Shown here: positions 10,182 to 19,310 of the stretch, in pieces
Position numbering within the stretch: the stretch's first letter is position 1
Layout of the letters: each line of letters opens with the position of its first letter
Assembly (NCBI GenBank): GCA_963989245.1
Contig: OZ022348.1
Location: 29,551,623 to 29,615,622, forward strand
DNA: 64,000 nt
Direction: 5' to 3'
From: Nansenia antarctica
Lineage: Eukaryota > Chordata > Actinopteri > Argentiniformes > Microstomatidae
Program-made: the position numbers and the translations under genes
The notes under the pieces: model-generated
What the model was told of the DNA's origin: nothing
The model's input: only the letters and a program-made list of their open reading frames with translations
Database searches by the model: none

Positions 10182-13100
10182 GTGGGGGTTGCGCGTGGGG
10201 CCAACCACTCCACAGCACAAAAAGCTAAACTGGTTACGGAAACATTAACGACAAAACGAAAACATCACGGCTTGGGGAAAGAGGGGCTTCCACAGAGGAG
10301 GTATATGACGCCGAACAGCCAAAGCCGAAGGGACGCTGTAAGGCCGACCCCCCTGCTAACCCCCAGGACCATCACCAAGATCGCTACATGGAACATCAGG
10401 ACCATGTTCGAGACCGGGAGGACAGTCCAGGTAGCACAGGAGATGAGGACCTATGGCATCCCTCTCCTGGGACTGAGTGAGACGAGGTGGCTGCAAGCGG
10501 GGCAGAAAAAGCTAACATCAGGGGAGATGGTGCTCTACTTGGGACACGCAGAAGAGGGAGCACACCACACAGAAGGAGTGGCCCTCATGCTGGCTCCAGA
10601 AGCTCAGCGCTCTCTAATCGGCTGGGAACCAGTGAGACCAAGAATAATCACTGCTCAGTTTGCCACCCAGAGAGAGAACATCAAGCTAAATGTCATCCAG
10701 TGCTATGCTCCAACCAACGAAGGCACAGAGGAAAACAAAGACAACTTCTATGACCAGTTACAGGGTGTCTTGGACAGACAGAGAGGGGGCGATGTCACTG
10801 TTCTCATGGGAGACTTCAATGCCAAGATCGGAGCTGACAACACTGGGTATGAAGATATCATGGGAGCACATGGGCTGGGCCAGATGAACGAAAATGGAGA
10901 AAGGTTCGCAGACCTCTGTTCCATAAACCAGCTGGTCATAGGAGGCAGCAGATTCCCACACAAACGAATCCACAAGGCCACATGGATTTCCCCTGACAAG
11001 GTAACAGAAAACCAAATAGACCACATATGTATCAGTCGAAGGTTCAGAGGGTCATGCCAAGATGTGCGAGTGAAGAGGGGAGCAGATGTATCATCAGACC
11101 ACCACCTCCTTCTGATGACTGCAAAGCTCCGTCTGAAAAGACACCACAACACCAGCAACACAACAGCAAGGTATGACCTGGAACTTCTCAGGAACAGGGA
11201 AGTTGAGAAAAGTTTCCAGATAAGCCTCAAGAACAGATTCCAGATACTGCAGGACGAAGGAATGGAGGGAAAGGGAGATGTGGAGACCCGGTGGCAGCAG
11301 TCAAAGAAGATCTGGCTGGACACATGCGAGGAGGTCCTTGGGAGGAGGAAGACAAAACACCAGGACTGGGTCTCGGCCGAAACACTGCTGAAGCTAAAGG
11401 AGAGGAAAGGGAAGAAGGAAAGGATGAACATAGGTAAGACAAGAGCAGCGAAGGGAAAGGCACAGGAAGCTTACAGCAAGGCGAATAAGGAGGTGAAGAG
11501 GGGTTTCAGGAAGGACAGAAAGGCCCACATGGACAGTTTGGCCTCACAGGCCGAAATGGCAGCAGCACAGGGAAATATGAGGGACCTATACAGTATCACC
11601 AGACAGCTAGCAGGCAAGTTCCACCAGTCTGGTAAGCCAGTGAAGGACAAGCAGGGCAAACCAATTTCCAGCATTCAGGATCAGCGGGGAAGATGGGCAG
11701 AGCACTTCAAAGAAGTTCTTAATCAACCAAACCCAGTAGTCAGGCCAGACATACCACCAGCAGATACACATCTACCAATAAATTGTGAGAAACCCAGCAG
11801 GGCAGAGATCAGACAGGCTATCAGGGCTCTGAAGTCAGGAAAGGCTGCAGGGCCGGAAGGAATACCAGCAGAAGCAATCAAGGCTGACATCGCAACCACC
11901 ACGGAGATGCTCCACAGCTTCGCAACAATCTGGGAGGAGGAGAGGGTGCCGGAAAACTGGAAGGAAGGAGTTATTATCAAAATTCCAAAGAAAGGAGACC
12001 TAACCTGCTGCAACAACTACAGGGGAATCATGCTTCTTTCAGTACCAGGCAAAGTCCTGAACAGAGTGTTACTGGAGAGAATGAGAACTGCAGTTGATCC
12101 CCTACTTCGAGGCCAGCAGGCAGGTTTTAGGAGTAACAGATCCTGTGCCGACCAGATTGCCACACTACGCATCATAGTGGAACAATCTATAGAGTGGAAC
12201 TCCTCCCTATTCATACATTTCGTAGATTACGAAAAGGCCTTTGATAGCGTGGACAGAGAGACACTGTGGAAACTAATGAGGCACTACGGAGTCCCTGAGA
12301 AGATCATCTCCCTGGTCCAGAACACCTACCAGGGAATGACTTGCAGGGTCTTACATGCAGGCCAGACGTCAGACAGTTTCGAGGTCAAGACCGGAGTGCG
12401 ACAGGGATGTCTACTGTCACCCTTCTTGTTCCTCCTGGTCATAGACTGGATAATGAAGACCATCACAGCGGGCAAGAAGGAAGGCATACAGTGGACCCTC
12501 TGGTCACAGCTTGATGACCTTGATTTTGCTGACGACCTGGCACTCCTGTCACACAGCTATAACCACATGCAGGACAAGACCACCCAGCTTTCAATCACAT
12601 CCCTTGCAGCAGGCCTCAGGATGAACAAGGAAAAGACCAAACTGATGAGGATTAACACCCCGAACACCACCCCCGTCATCATAGACGACAGACCCATCAG
12701 AGAAGTTGACTCCTTCACCTACCTTGGCAGCGTCATTGACAAGCAGGGTGGCACAGACAGTGATGTCACTGCTAGGGTAGGCAAAGCCAGAGCAGCATTT
12801 ATCATCCTGAAGAACATCTGGGCCTCAAGGGAAATAGTTACTCCAACGAAGGTGCGCATCTTTAACTCTAATGTCAAAAGTGTCCTTCTCTATGGCTCAG
12901 AAACATGGAGAATGACAAAGAAAACATTGCAGAAAATCCAGACTTTCATCAACATCTGTCTGAGGCGCATCTTCAAAATCAGGTGGCCAGATAAAATCAG
13001 TAATAAGGAACTGTGGCAGAGAGGGAGCCAGGAGCCAGTAGAGAGCCAGACCAGGAGACGGAAGTGGGGATGGATTGGTCACACCCTGCGCAAACCAGCA

Positions 13101-13307
13101 GCTACCATCACACGACAGGCCCTGACATGGAACCCACAGGGAAAGCGGAAAAGAGGAAGGCCCAGAAACAGCTGGAGGCGGGACTCTGAGGCGGAGTTGA
13201 AGAGGCAGGGTACCAGCTGGGGAGAGGTGGAAAAGAAAGCCCAGAGCCGTGATGGATGGAGAAGAGTCGTTGATGGCCTTTGCTCTGCAAGAGATCCAAC
13301 GGCATAA
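10182..13307 (+). CDS. LINE endonuclease-reverse transcriptase, intact 1041-aa ORF
   Basis: One uninterrupted ORF. Residues about 65-300 form an exonuclease-endonuclease-phosphatase domain: ATWNIRTM, SETRW, CYAPTNEG, MGDFNAKIG and the terminal SDHHLLL His. The reverse transcriptase occupies about residues 540-840, with NYRGI, FVDYEKAFDSVDR, GVRQGCLLSP and DLDFADDLALLS (catalytic FADD near residue 782). The C-terminal region includes LYGSETW and a basic, Trp-rich GWIGHTLR segment. The protein would nick the target and copy its own RNA there. The ATG at 10182 may not be the true start because the hAT insertion lies 38 bp upstream. All visible catalytic motifs are preserved. Confidence 0.85.
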   Translation: MGVARGANHSTAQKAKLVTETLTTKRKHHGLGKEGLPQRRYMTPNSQSRRDAVRPTPLLTPRTITKIATWNIRTMFETGRTVQVAQEMRTYGIPLLGLSETRWLQAGQKKLTSGEMVLYLGHAEEGAHHTEGVALMLAPEAQRSLIGWEPVRPRIITAQFATQRENIKLNVIQCYAPTNEGTEENKDNFYDQLQGVLDRQRGGDVTVLMGDFNAKIGADNTGYEDIMGAHGLGQMNENGERFADLCSINQLVIGGSRFPHKRIHKATWISPDKVTENQIDHICISRRFRGSCQDVRVKRGADVSSDHHLLLMTAKLRLKRHHNTSNTTARYDLELLRNREVEKSFQISLKNRFQILQDEGMEGKGDVETRWQQSKKIWLDTCEEVLGRRKTKHQDWVSAETLLKLKERKGKKERMNIGKTRAAKGKAQEAYSKANKEVKRGFRKDRKAHMDSLASQAEMAAAQGNMRDLYSITRQLAGKFHQSGKPVKDKQGKPISSIQDQRGRWAEHFKEVLNQPNPVVRPDIPPADTHLPINCEKPSRAEIRQAIRALKSGKAAGPEGIPAEAIKADIATTTEMLHSFATIWEEERVPENWKEGVIIKIPKKGDLTCCNNYRGIMLLSVPGKVLNRVLLERMRTAVDPLLRGQQAGFRSNRSCADQIATLRIIVEQSIEWNSSLFIHFVDYEKAFDSVDRETLWKLMRHYGVPEKIISLVQNTYQGMTCRVLHAGQTSDSFEVKTGVRQGCLLSPFLFLLVIDWIMKTITAGKKEGIQWTLWSQLDDLDFADDLALLSHSYNHMQDKTTQLSITSLAAGLRMNKEKTKLMRINTPNTTPVIIDDRPIREVDSFTYLGSVIDKQGGTDSDVTARVGKARAAFIILKNIWASREIVTPTKVRIFNSNVKSVLLYGSETWRMTKKTLQKIQTFINICLRRIFKIRWPDKISNKELWQRGSQEPVESQTRRRKWGWIGHTLRKPAATITRQALTWNPQGKRKRGRPRNSWRRDSEAELKRQGTSWGEVEKKAQSRDGWRRVVDGLCSARDPTA

Positions 13308-13324
13308 GTCAAGTAAGTCAAGTC

Positions 13325-13338
13325 AAGTAACTAAATAC
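13325..13338 (+). repeat. 14-bp target-site duplication, right copy
   Basis: Exact copy of 8316-8329, directly after the AAGTC-repeat LINE tail. It closes the insertion and places the pre-insertion site in the 3' flank of the ATF7IP-like pseudogene. Confidence 0.7.
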
Positions 13339-13850
13339 GAACAGGAAAGTGTATTTGGTCAAAACAAAACGTAACCATTAAACCAACTCTTCCACCTATA
13401 ACATAAGTGAAAATAACGGTGGTCAAAATTGTCTGGTTTATTGCTTGACATAGTTTTTTTGTTAATTCCACGTTCTGCACCAGAGCAGGAATTGACGTGA
13501 CAACATCAGTACACCGGGGCTCACAGAACGGTCCGCAGCGTCCGTACACATCTCTGGCACACATCGCAAATTAGTACGTTGACCCAGACAACTGTGAGAG
13601 GGTGCAGGCCATCGGCAGGGGCAGAGCCTTCACCTCGCCGAGCTTCTTCCAGGGGCACGAGGGGGCTGAGTCCTTGCTGGTAGGCATATAGGTAGTAGCA
13701 GTCCACAGCAGCACAGTTCTGGTCTATCTTGGCCAGAGACCAGGAAAGCGCAATACTGTTCTGATTCTCGTCCTGGACCCGGGCCAGCTTGAGTTGAGGC
13801 TGCTGGGGAAGGAGGGTGCCCTTTGCGGCTGGGGGCAGTGGCTTCATGAG
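13331..13850 (-). pseudogene. atf7ip: ATF7IP-like C-terminal fibronectin-III domain, pseudogene fragment
   Basis: On the minus strand, 13850-13640 reads PQLKLARVQ, then IALSWSL, DQNCAAVDCYYLYAY. After a frameshift near 13650 the adjacent frame continues with PWKKLGEVKALPLPMACTL, a TAA where the family has Tyr (near 13575), then ARDVYGRCGPFCEP down to about 13500. As I remember it, this order matches the C-terminal FN3 domain of ATF7IP/MCAF, a SETDB1 cofactor in H3K9 methylation and silencing. The frameshift and nonsense codon make it non-functional. A Rex1-like LINE replaces the sequence upstream of about 13850. Confidence 0.68.
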
Positions 13851-15677
13851 GACCTGGAACAGTACACGTCGTCGGTTCTGAACCACATAGTGAACTGCAC
13901 CAACTCAGTCACCGTGGACAAACGGGTCCGGGTCTACCCCAACACGAAGCCATGGATGACTGGGAAGGTCCAAAAACTGATCAACGAGAGTGACAACGCC
14001 TTCTTCGCAGGGAAGCGCACACCGCTGTACAGCTCCACCAGGGCCAACCTAAAGCGCGGCATCAAAGCGGCCAAGGCAGAGCACAGAGAGAAGATTGAGG
14101 AATGCCTCCTGAGCAACGACTCCAGGCGGATGTGGCAGGGGGTTCAGCAGATGACAAACTTCAGAGCCAACAGGCTCACAGCCGCAGAGGACGACCCCCT
14201 GCTGGCGGGACAGCTGAACACCTTCTACGCCCGGTTCGACGAGGGGCGAACGGAGGTAACCGCAACACAAACACCACTCTCTCCAGCTCTCAGCAGCCTC
14301 ACCCTCACAGAGCATGAGGTGAGACGCGTACTGAAGGCGGTGGACCCCAGGAAAGCCTCGGGGCCGGATGGCGTCCTGGGACGGGTGCTGAGAGACTGCG
14401 CCGACCAGCTGGCCGGGGTTTTCACCAACATCTTTAACCAGTCCCTGTCCCAGGCCACCGTCCCACCCTGCCTGAAAACCTCAACTATCATCCCAGTCCC
14501 GAAGAAAAGCACGGTGAGCTGCCTAAACGACTACCGCCCGGTGGCACTCACACCAATCATCATGAAGTGCTTCAAGAAACTAGTCCGGGCCCACATACTC
14601 ACACGCCTCCCGCCCAACCTGGATCCATACCAGTTCGCCTACAGAGCCCACAGGTCCACAGAGGACGCCATAGCGACGACTCTCCACGCCACTCTATCCC
14701 ACCTGGAGAGGGGAAACAGCTACGCGAGACTGCTCTTCGTGGACTTCAGCTCCGCCTTCAACACCATCCTTCCAGACAGGCTAGTGACCAAACTACTAGA
14801 CCTGGGTCTATGTGCGTGGATCAAGGACTTCCTGACCGACCGCCCCCAGAGGGTGCGGGTGGGCCCCCACACCTCCACAGCCCTCAGCCTCAGCACTGGG
14901 TCCCCCCAGGGCTGCGTGCTAAGCCCCATCCTCTACAACCTCTACACCCACGACTTCACCCCCGTCCACCCCAGCAACTACATCGTAAAGTTTGCAGACG
15001 ACGCCACCGTGGTGGGATGTATCTCGGGGGGGGACGAGGCGGCGTACAGGGATGAGGTAGAGCAACTGAGCAAGCTGTGCAAGGTTAACAACCTGCTGCT
15101 AAACAAGTCAAAGACCCAGGAATTCATCGTAGACTTCAGGAGGAAAAAGTCTGAGATCCAGCCCCTGCTCATCGACGGAGAGAGCGTGGAGAGAGTCTCA
15201 ACCCTCCGATTCCTGGGACATCACATGCGGGATGACCTGGCCTGGAAGGACAACACAAAAGGCACCATCAAGAGGGCACAACAGCGGCTATACACCCTGA
15301 GATGCCTCAGGAAAGAACACAACAAGCAGGAGATACTGGTGGCCTTCTACCACGGCGCAGTGGAGAGCATCCTCACCTACGGCATCTGCAACTGGTTCCA
15401 CAGCTGCACAACAGCGGAGAGAAACGCGCTACAGAGAGTCGTGAGAACAGCACAGAAGATCACCGGCGCCCCCCTCCCCTCTCTGGAAGAGCTGTACAAC
15501 ACACGCTGTCTCAGGAAGGCCTCCAAGATCTCCAGGGACCCGACCCACCCTGGGCACGAACACTTTATCAGGCTGCCCTCGAATAGGAGGTACAGGACCC
15601 CGGCCGCTAAGACAAACAGACTGAAGAACTGCTTCTACCATAGGGCCGTCAAGGCCCTGAACACAGCAAAGGCCTAA
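13794..15677 (+). CDS. Rex1-like LINE reverse transcriptase (N-terminally truncated ORF2)
   Basis: An open frame of 627 codons. The first 20 or so residues are antisense to the ATF7IP-like pseudogene and are not LINE sequence. LINE homology starts near LEQYTSSVLNH (about 13853). The RT motifs are complete: NDYRPVALTP (14525), FVDFSSAFNTI (14738), GSPQGCVLSP (14898), KFADDATVV (about 14988). The C-terminal region has LRFLGHHMRDDLAWKDN and DPTHPGHEHF. The endonuclease domain is missing, so the copy cannot move by itself although the RT part is unbroken, which implies a young insertion. Confidence 0.8.
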   Translation: MRLLGKEGALCGWGQWLHEDLEQYTSSVLNHIVNCTNSVTVDKRVRVYPNTKPWMTGKVQKLINESDNAFFAGKRTPLYSSTRANLKRGIKAAKAEHREKIEECLLSNDSRRMWQGVQQMTNFRANRLTAAEDDPLLAGQLNTFYARFDEGRTEVTATQTPLSPALSSLTLTEHEVRRVLKAVDPRKASGPDGVLGRVLRDCADQLAGVFTNIFNQSLSQATVPPCLKTSTIIPVPKKSTVSCLNDYRPVALTPIIMKCFKKLVRAHILTRLPPNLDPYQFAYRAHRSTEDAIATTLHATLSHLERGNSYARLLFVDFSSAFNTILPDRLVTKLLDLGLCAWIKDFLTDRPQRVRVGPHTSTALSLSTGSPQGCVLSPILYNLYTHDFTPVHPSNYIVKFADDATVVGCISGGDEAAYRDEVEQLSKLCKVNNLLLNKSKTQEFIVDFRRKKSEIQPLLIDGESVERVSTLRFLGHHMRDDLAWKDNTKGTIKRAQQRLYTLRCLRKEHNKQEILVAFYHGAVESILTYGICNWFHSCTTAERNALQRVVRTAQKITGAPLPSLEELYNTRCLRKASKISRDPTHPGHEHFIRLPSNRRYRTPAAKTNRLKNCFYHRAVKALNTAKA

Positions 15678-16031
15678 GTTCTGGGCCCAGGACAGTCCGG
15701 ACGGATTGTATGGCAGCTAGTGCTGAGGCACAAACATGTACATTTCAAGCCTGCAAACTGTGACACTTTAAAATAACGTGAAAAAATACTTTTGTGCAAT
15801 ATGACAACCCTAGTTGACTATCTGTGCAGTATAGTACAGTGGATTGTGTACATAGCCTTTATTTATGTAAACCAGCTCCTTACCTTGTGATTTTATGCTT
15901 TTTCTAAAATGTGTTTTTTTTCCCCTTTCCTAACACCAGGGGAGCCACCCCTCCTAAATTTCGTTGTTTGGTACCTGTACTGTAGCAATGACAAATAGTC
16001 CATCCATCCATCCATCCATCCATCCATCCAT
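13851..16031 (+). mobile_element. Rex1/Babar-like LINE, 5'-truncated
   Basis: A non-LTR element begins inside the ATF7IP-like pseudogene and ends in a 3' UTR (15678-15990) with a CCAT microsatellite tail (15999-16031). The 3' UTR is nearly identical to that of the shorter copy at 31102-32101. The FSSAFNTI block in the RT is a Rex1 hallmark. No clear target-site duplication was found at its edges. Confidence 0.75.
15999..16031 (+). repeat. CCAT microsatellite (LINE tail)
   Basis: Eight or so CCAT units forming the 3' tail of the Rex1-like element. Confidence 0.8.
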
Positions 16032-16163
16032 CTTCAGAGCACAAGACAAGACAGGTAACTGGGGGACGTTAGACGGCAGGGAGAAAGGTTTAGAAGGCGA
16101 TGTGGTGGTAGTCGGCGCTGTCGTCGTCGTCGTTGTTGAGAGGTTTTTGGACGGCGAGCCCCC
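16032..16163 (-). pseudogene. Possible further ATF7IP-like exon piece on the far side of the LINE
   Basis: On the minus strand a pyrimidine/AG acceptor (TCATCATCTCACAG) precedes an open Ser/Thr/Pro-rich frame, GGSPSKNLSTTTTTTAPTT, running to the LINE tail at 16031. Low-complexity Ser/Thr/Pro sequence normally precedes the FN3 domain of ATF7IP, so this may be the same exon, split by the LINE. Composition and position are the only support. Confidence 0.4.
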
Positions 16164-17652
16164 CTGTGAGATGATGATGAACAGATTAAACTAGTCTCTC
16201 TGAGACCTTTTTCACCTGAAGTCACCTTAAGCACTACTACTGTTTGCACACACCCCTGGTCACTGTGAACATTCAATTACACTTTCCACAACTGCTGTTT
16301 GCACTTACTACCTTCGCACATACCATATCTTTGCAGATTTGTACATACCTCTTTTTTTGATATAGCCTCTAATTTATATCTGTGGACAATTAAGTTGAAT
16401 CTAATCGAAGTTGTTGTTATTATCCGGGCCTTTCTTTTGTCAATGTCGTTGATATTCTCTGTATAGTTATTCTCTGTCAGAATAGTAGTGTGATGATGGA
16501 TCAATGAATGCGGGGGAAGGGGAGAGAGAACTTAGATACTGTGTGTGTGCGCATGTGCGTGTGTGTCTGTGTGCAGTAGAAAACAAACAGAATATGATGT
16601 TTATATCTCCTTGTTTCAGACGATGAGACAACTGAGAACTCCTGGCCAGCCTTGTGGACTGAAAGTCAGGCTAAGGAATTTAAAACAAGGCATCCTTGGT
16701 TACAGTGGAGGGACAGAAAATTAGGTAATATCAGCACACATGAAAAGGCAAAGCTGATATAAACAATTGAAATTCATAAAGTCAATGACTATGCAAATGA
16801 GAGTTAATTCAGGGTCATCTTTAATGTGCATTAATTTAAGACATTTACCATTCAATTACTATATTGTAATGTTAGTTATCAATAGTTGTCAGATAATTAG
16901 CTATTGAAAGAGTGTAATGTTTTCCTCCTTTCATCTGCTTTTCAAGCATTTGCTAGCCATGGTGTGAAGATTGTAAACAGTTTATTAAATACTTTAGATT
17001 TAATTTAATTAAAATGTTGGCCCTGTTCAGCAGATGTTATTGCTAATATAGATACAAAACGTGTATGATGATGCTAATTAGTCGTGGTTTTGTTTACTTC
17101 CAGGTTGTGCTATTTGCAGGTCCATAAAATCAACTGCCATCCTCACAGAAAAAAGAGTGCCCATATCTGAGGAGTGGGTGTCCTTTAAGATCCAGTCTTT
17201 AAACACAGACAGATCAACGGCTCTGACCTCTTTGAGGAACAAGATTCGACGACATGAGACGTCCAGGGCACACGCAATAGCCCAGGAGCTCACTGAAAAG
17301 GGTGGACAGGATTTGCTTGGAAATTTGGTGAGAGCTGTGTCAGAGACTGTGTTGGTGAGACAGATGCTGTATTCAGAACAGCATACTATCTTGCAAAGAT
17401 GAACCGACCTTTCACTGACCATGATGATCTCATTGAGCTTCAAGAAAAACATGGTGTCAACATGGGTACTAGTCTGCACTCAAGGTACAGTTCCACAAAA
17501 ATTGTAAAACATATAGCAAAAGAGATGCAGAAAAAATTTGTTCACAGTCTTGTGTCATCTTCAAGCAAGTTGTCTGTTCTCATTGACGAGGCTACATCTC
17601 TCAGCCACAAATCTGCCATGATTGTCAGCCTGAAAGCCTCAGTAGATGGAGC

Positions 17653-19310
17653 CAGTGGCGGCTGGTGCACAAATTTTTGGGTGGGGCACAGCAGTGTGGC
17701 GGGGGGCTCCCCTTCGTCGCGCGCAGCGCGAGCGATTTTTTTCGCGTGCACGATTTATTTTCGCGTGCATGCGCATAAAACACGCACTGGCGTTACAACC
17801 ATTGTATAATTTCAACTTTCACCCTTAAAATGACCGTGTGGGCCATGGAGAAGTTACCCTGTCAACTACAGACACTGAGGTGGAAGAGTGACCGGTCTAT
17901 GGACGTCGGTACGGTCCAATACCCAGTGTCAGACAAGGAGGAAGTCTAGTCCACAAGGCTAGTACAGGCCTCACAGGTCACAGCTACACTCAGGTTAATA
18001 AAGGTAGCAGATTAATATGTGTACTATGTGTCTGTGTGACATGGCTACATCAATGAGCAGAGATGAATGCTGCAGTCAGTAGTACAGTACTATCTATTTC
18101 ATAGACACATGATGGATGATGATGGAGGTCAACACATCACAGCAGGTCAACACATTCAATGATGTATCACAACCAGACCATGTCAGAAAGTTAACACAAC
18201 CAGACCATGTCAGAAACACAACCAGACCATGTCTGTAACACAACCAGACCATGTCAGAAACACAACCAGACCATGTCAGAAACACAACCAGACCATGTCA
18301 GAAACACAACCAGACCATGTCAGAAACAGAACCAGACAATGTCAGAAACACAACCAGACCATGTCTGTAACACAACCAGACCATGTCAGAAACACAACCA
18401 GACCATGTCAGAGACACAACCAGACCATGTCAGAAACACAACCAGACCATGTCAGAAACACAACCAGACCATGTCAGAAACACAACCAGACCATGTCTGT
18501 AACACAACCAGACCATGTCAGAAACACAACCAGACCATGTCAGAAACACAACCAGACCATGTCAGAAACACAACCAGACCATGTCAGAAACACAACCAGA
18601 CCATGTCTGTAACACAACCAGACCATGTCTGTAACACAACCAGACCATGTCAGAAACACAACCAGACCATGTCAGAAACACAACCAGACCATGTCAGTAA
18701 CACAACCAGCTGAGTTAAAGAAAACCAACTCTTACCTTTGATGACAGAACATGAGCCGTGTTTACCCGTACCTCCGCCTTGCCCCGTGCATATTGCTATG
18801 AATAGTTCGAAGATAGGTGCTTGCACGTTAGGTGCGAGGCTGCTTGGTTAACCCATTAGCGGGAACATTATTAGTTGCACAAAATAGGCTGATTTAATTG
18901 ACCATGAACATCAGAGACAGACATTACGAATGTTCATTTAAAATACTCCGGAAGCCCGAAGTCCGGAAAACCGGAAGTCGGGAGTCCTCAGCATAATGCA
19001 TTGTCTGCAATACAACCGGAGATTCAGGGACGCACATTTGTGTAAGTATTCGTCCTGGCATAGACTTGCAATGACCGGCGTCCCGACTCCTCCCCCTATG
19101 TATTTTAACAGTGAGTTTTACACACACACACAGATAAAAATGTTTATTGTATTGGAGGATTTTTAATGAATGCTGATAGGCGCCGACAGAATATCAGCCG
19201 CATTTTGTGAATAAACAATGTTTATTTAAAAAAAAAACTTTTACAAATCGCAACTAGGAAGTGAAGGTGGGGGCGGCGCCCCAGCGCCCTCTATCGGCCA
19301 GCCGCCACTG
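17653..19310. mobile_element. Non-autonomous hAT transposon with 13-bp TIRs and 8-bp TSD
   Basis: CAGTGGCGGCTGG (17653-17665) and CCAGCCGCCACTG (19298-19310) are perfect inverted repeats, flanked by exact GATGGAGC duplications (17645-17652 and 19311-19318). The element is 1658 bp and encodes no transposase. Its interior includes a CGCGTGCA-rich left subterminal zone, a 22-bp satellite (18195-18710) and a GGCGCCCCAGCGCCCTCTAT right subterminal zone. It interrupts the KIAA1586-like transposase between the DEATS block and SFISDGAS. Confidence 0.92.
18195..18710 (+). repeat. 22-bp tandem satellite inside the hAT element
   Basis: About 23 units of CAGAAACACAACCAGACCATGT and close variants (some with TGTAACAC). 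Because 22 is one more than a multiple of three, the array stays open in two or three frames and gives spurious 22-residue repeat ORFs. No CRISPR-like unique spacers are present. Confidence 0.9.

Larger units (their letters stand above)
8330..13324 (+). mobile_element. Nearly complete APE-type LINE (clade not assigned)
   Basis: The element lies between exact 14-bp direct repeats (8316-8329 and 13325-13338). Its 5' UTR starts with a strong hairpin (12-bp arms at 8342-8353 and 8377-8388). It is interrupted by a 1.7-kb hAT insertion (8435-10143) and resumes into the 1041-aa ORF at 10182. The 3' end is a short AAGTC-repeat tail with no poly(A). Subtracting the hAT and one TSD leaves about 3.3 kb. 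The single EN-RT ORF and simple-repeat tail resemble RTE-like or I/Nimb-like LINEs; I could not decide between them. Confidence 0.72.

Noticed and set aside
10748..11431. 227-codon minus-strand ORF opposite the intact LINE ORF
   Set aside because: Shadow of the EN-RT frame with biased composition.
18195..18710. Regular short repeats resembling a CRISPR array
   Set aside because: Units are contiguous 22-bp repeats with no unique spacers, inside a eukaryotic hAT element. It is a satellite.
18207..18713. 168- and 127-codon ORFs in the satellite
   Set aside because: They exist only because a 22-bp unit without stops stays open in several frames.
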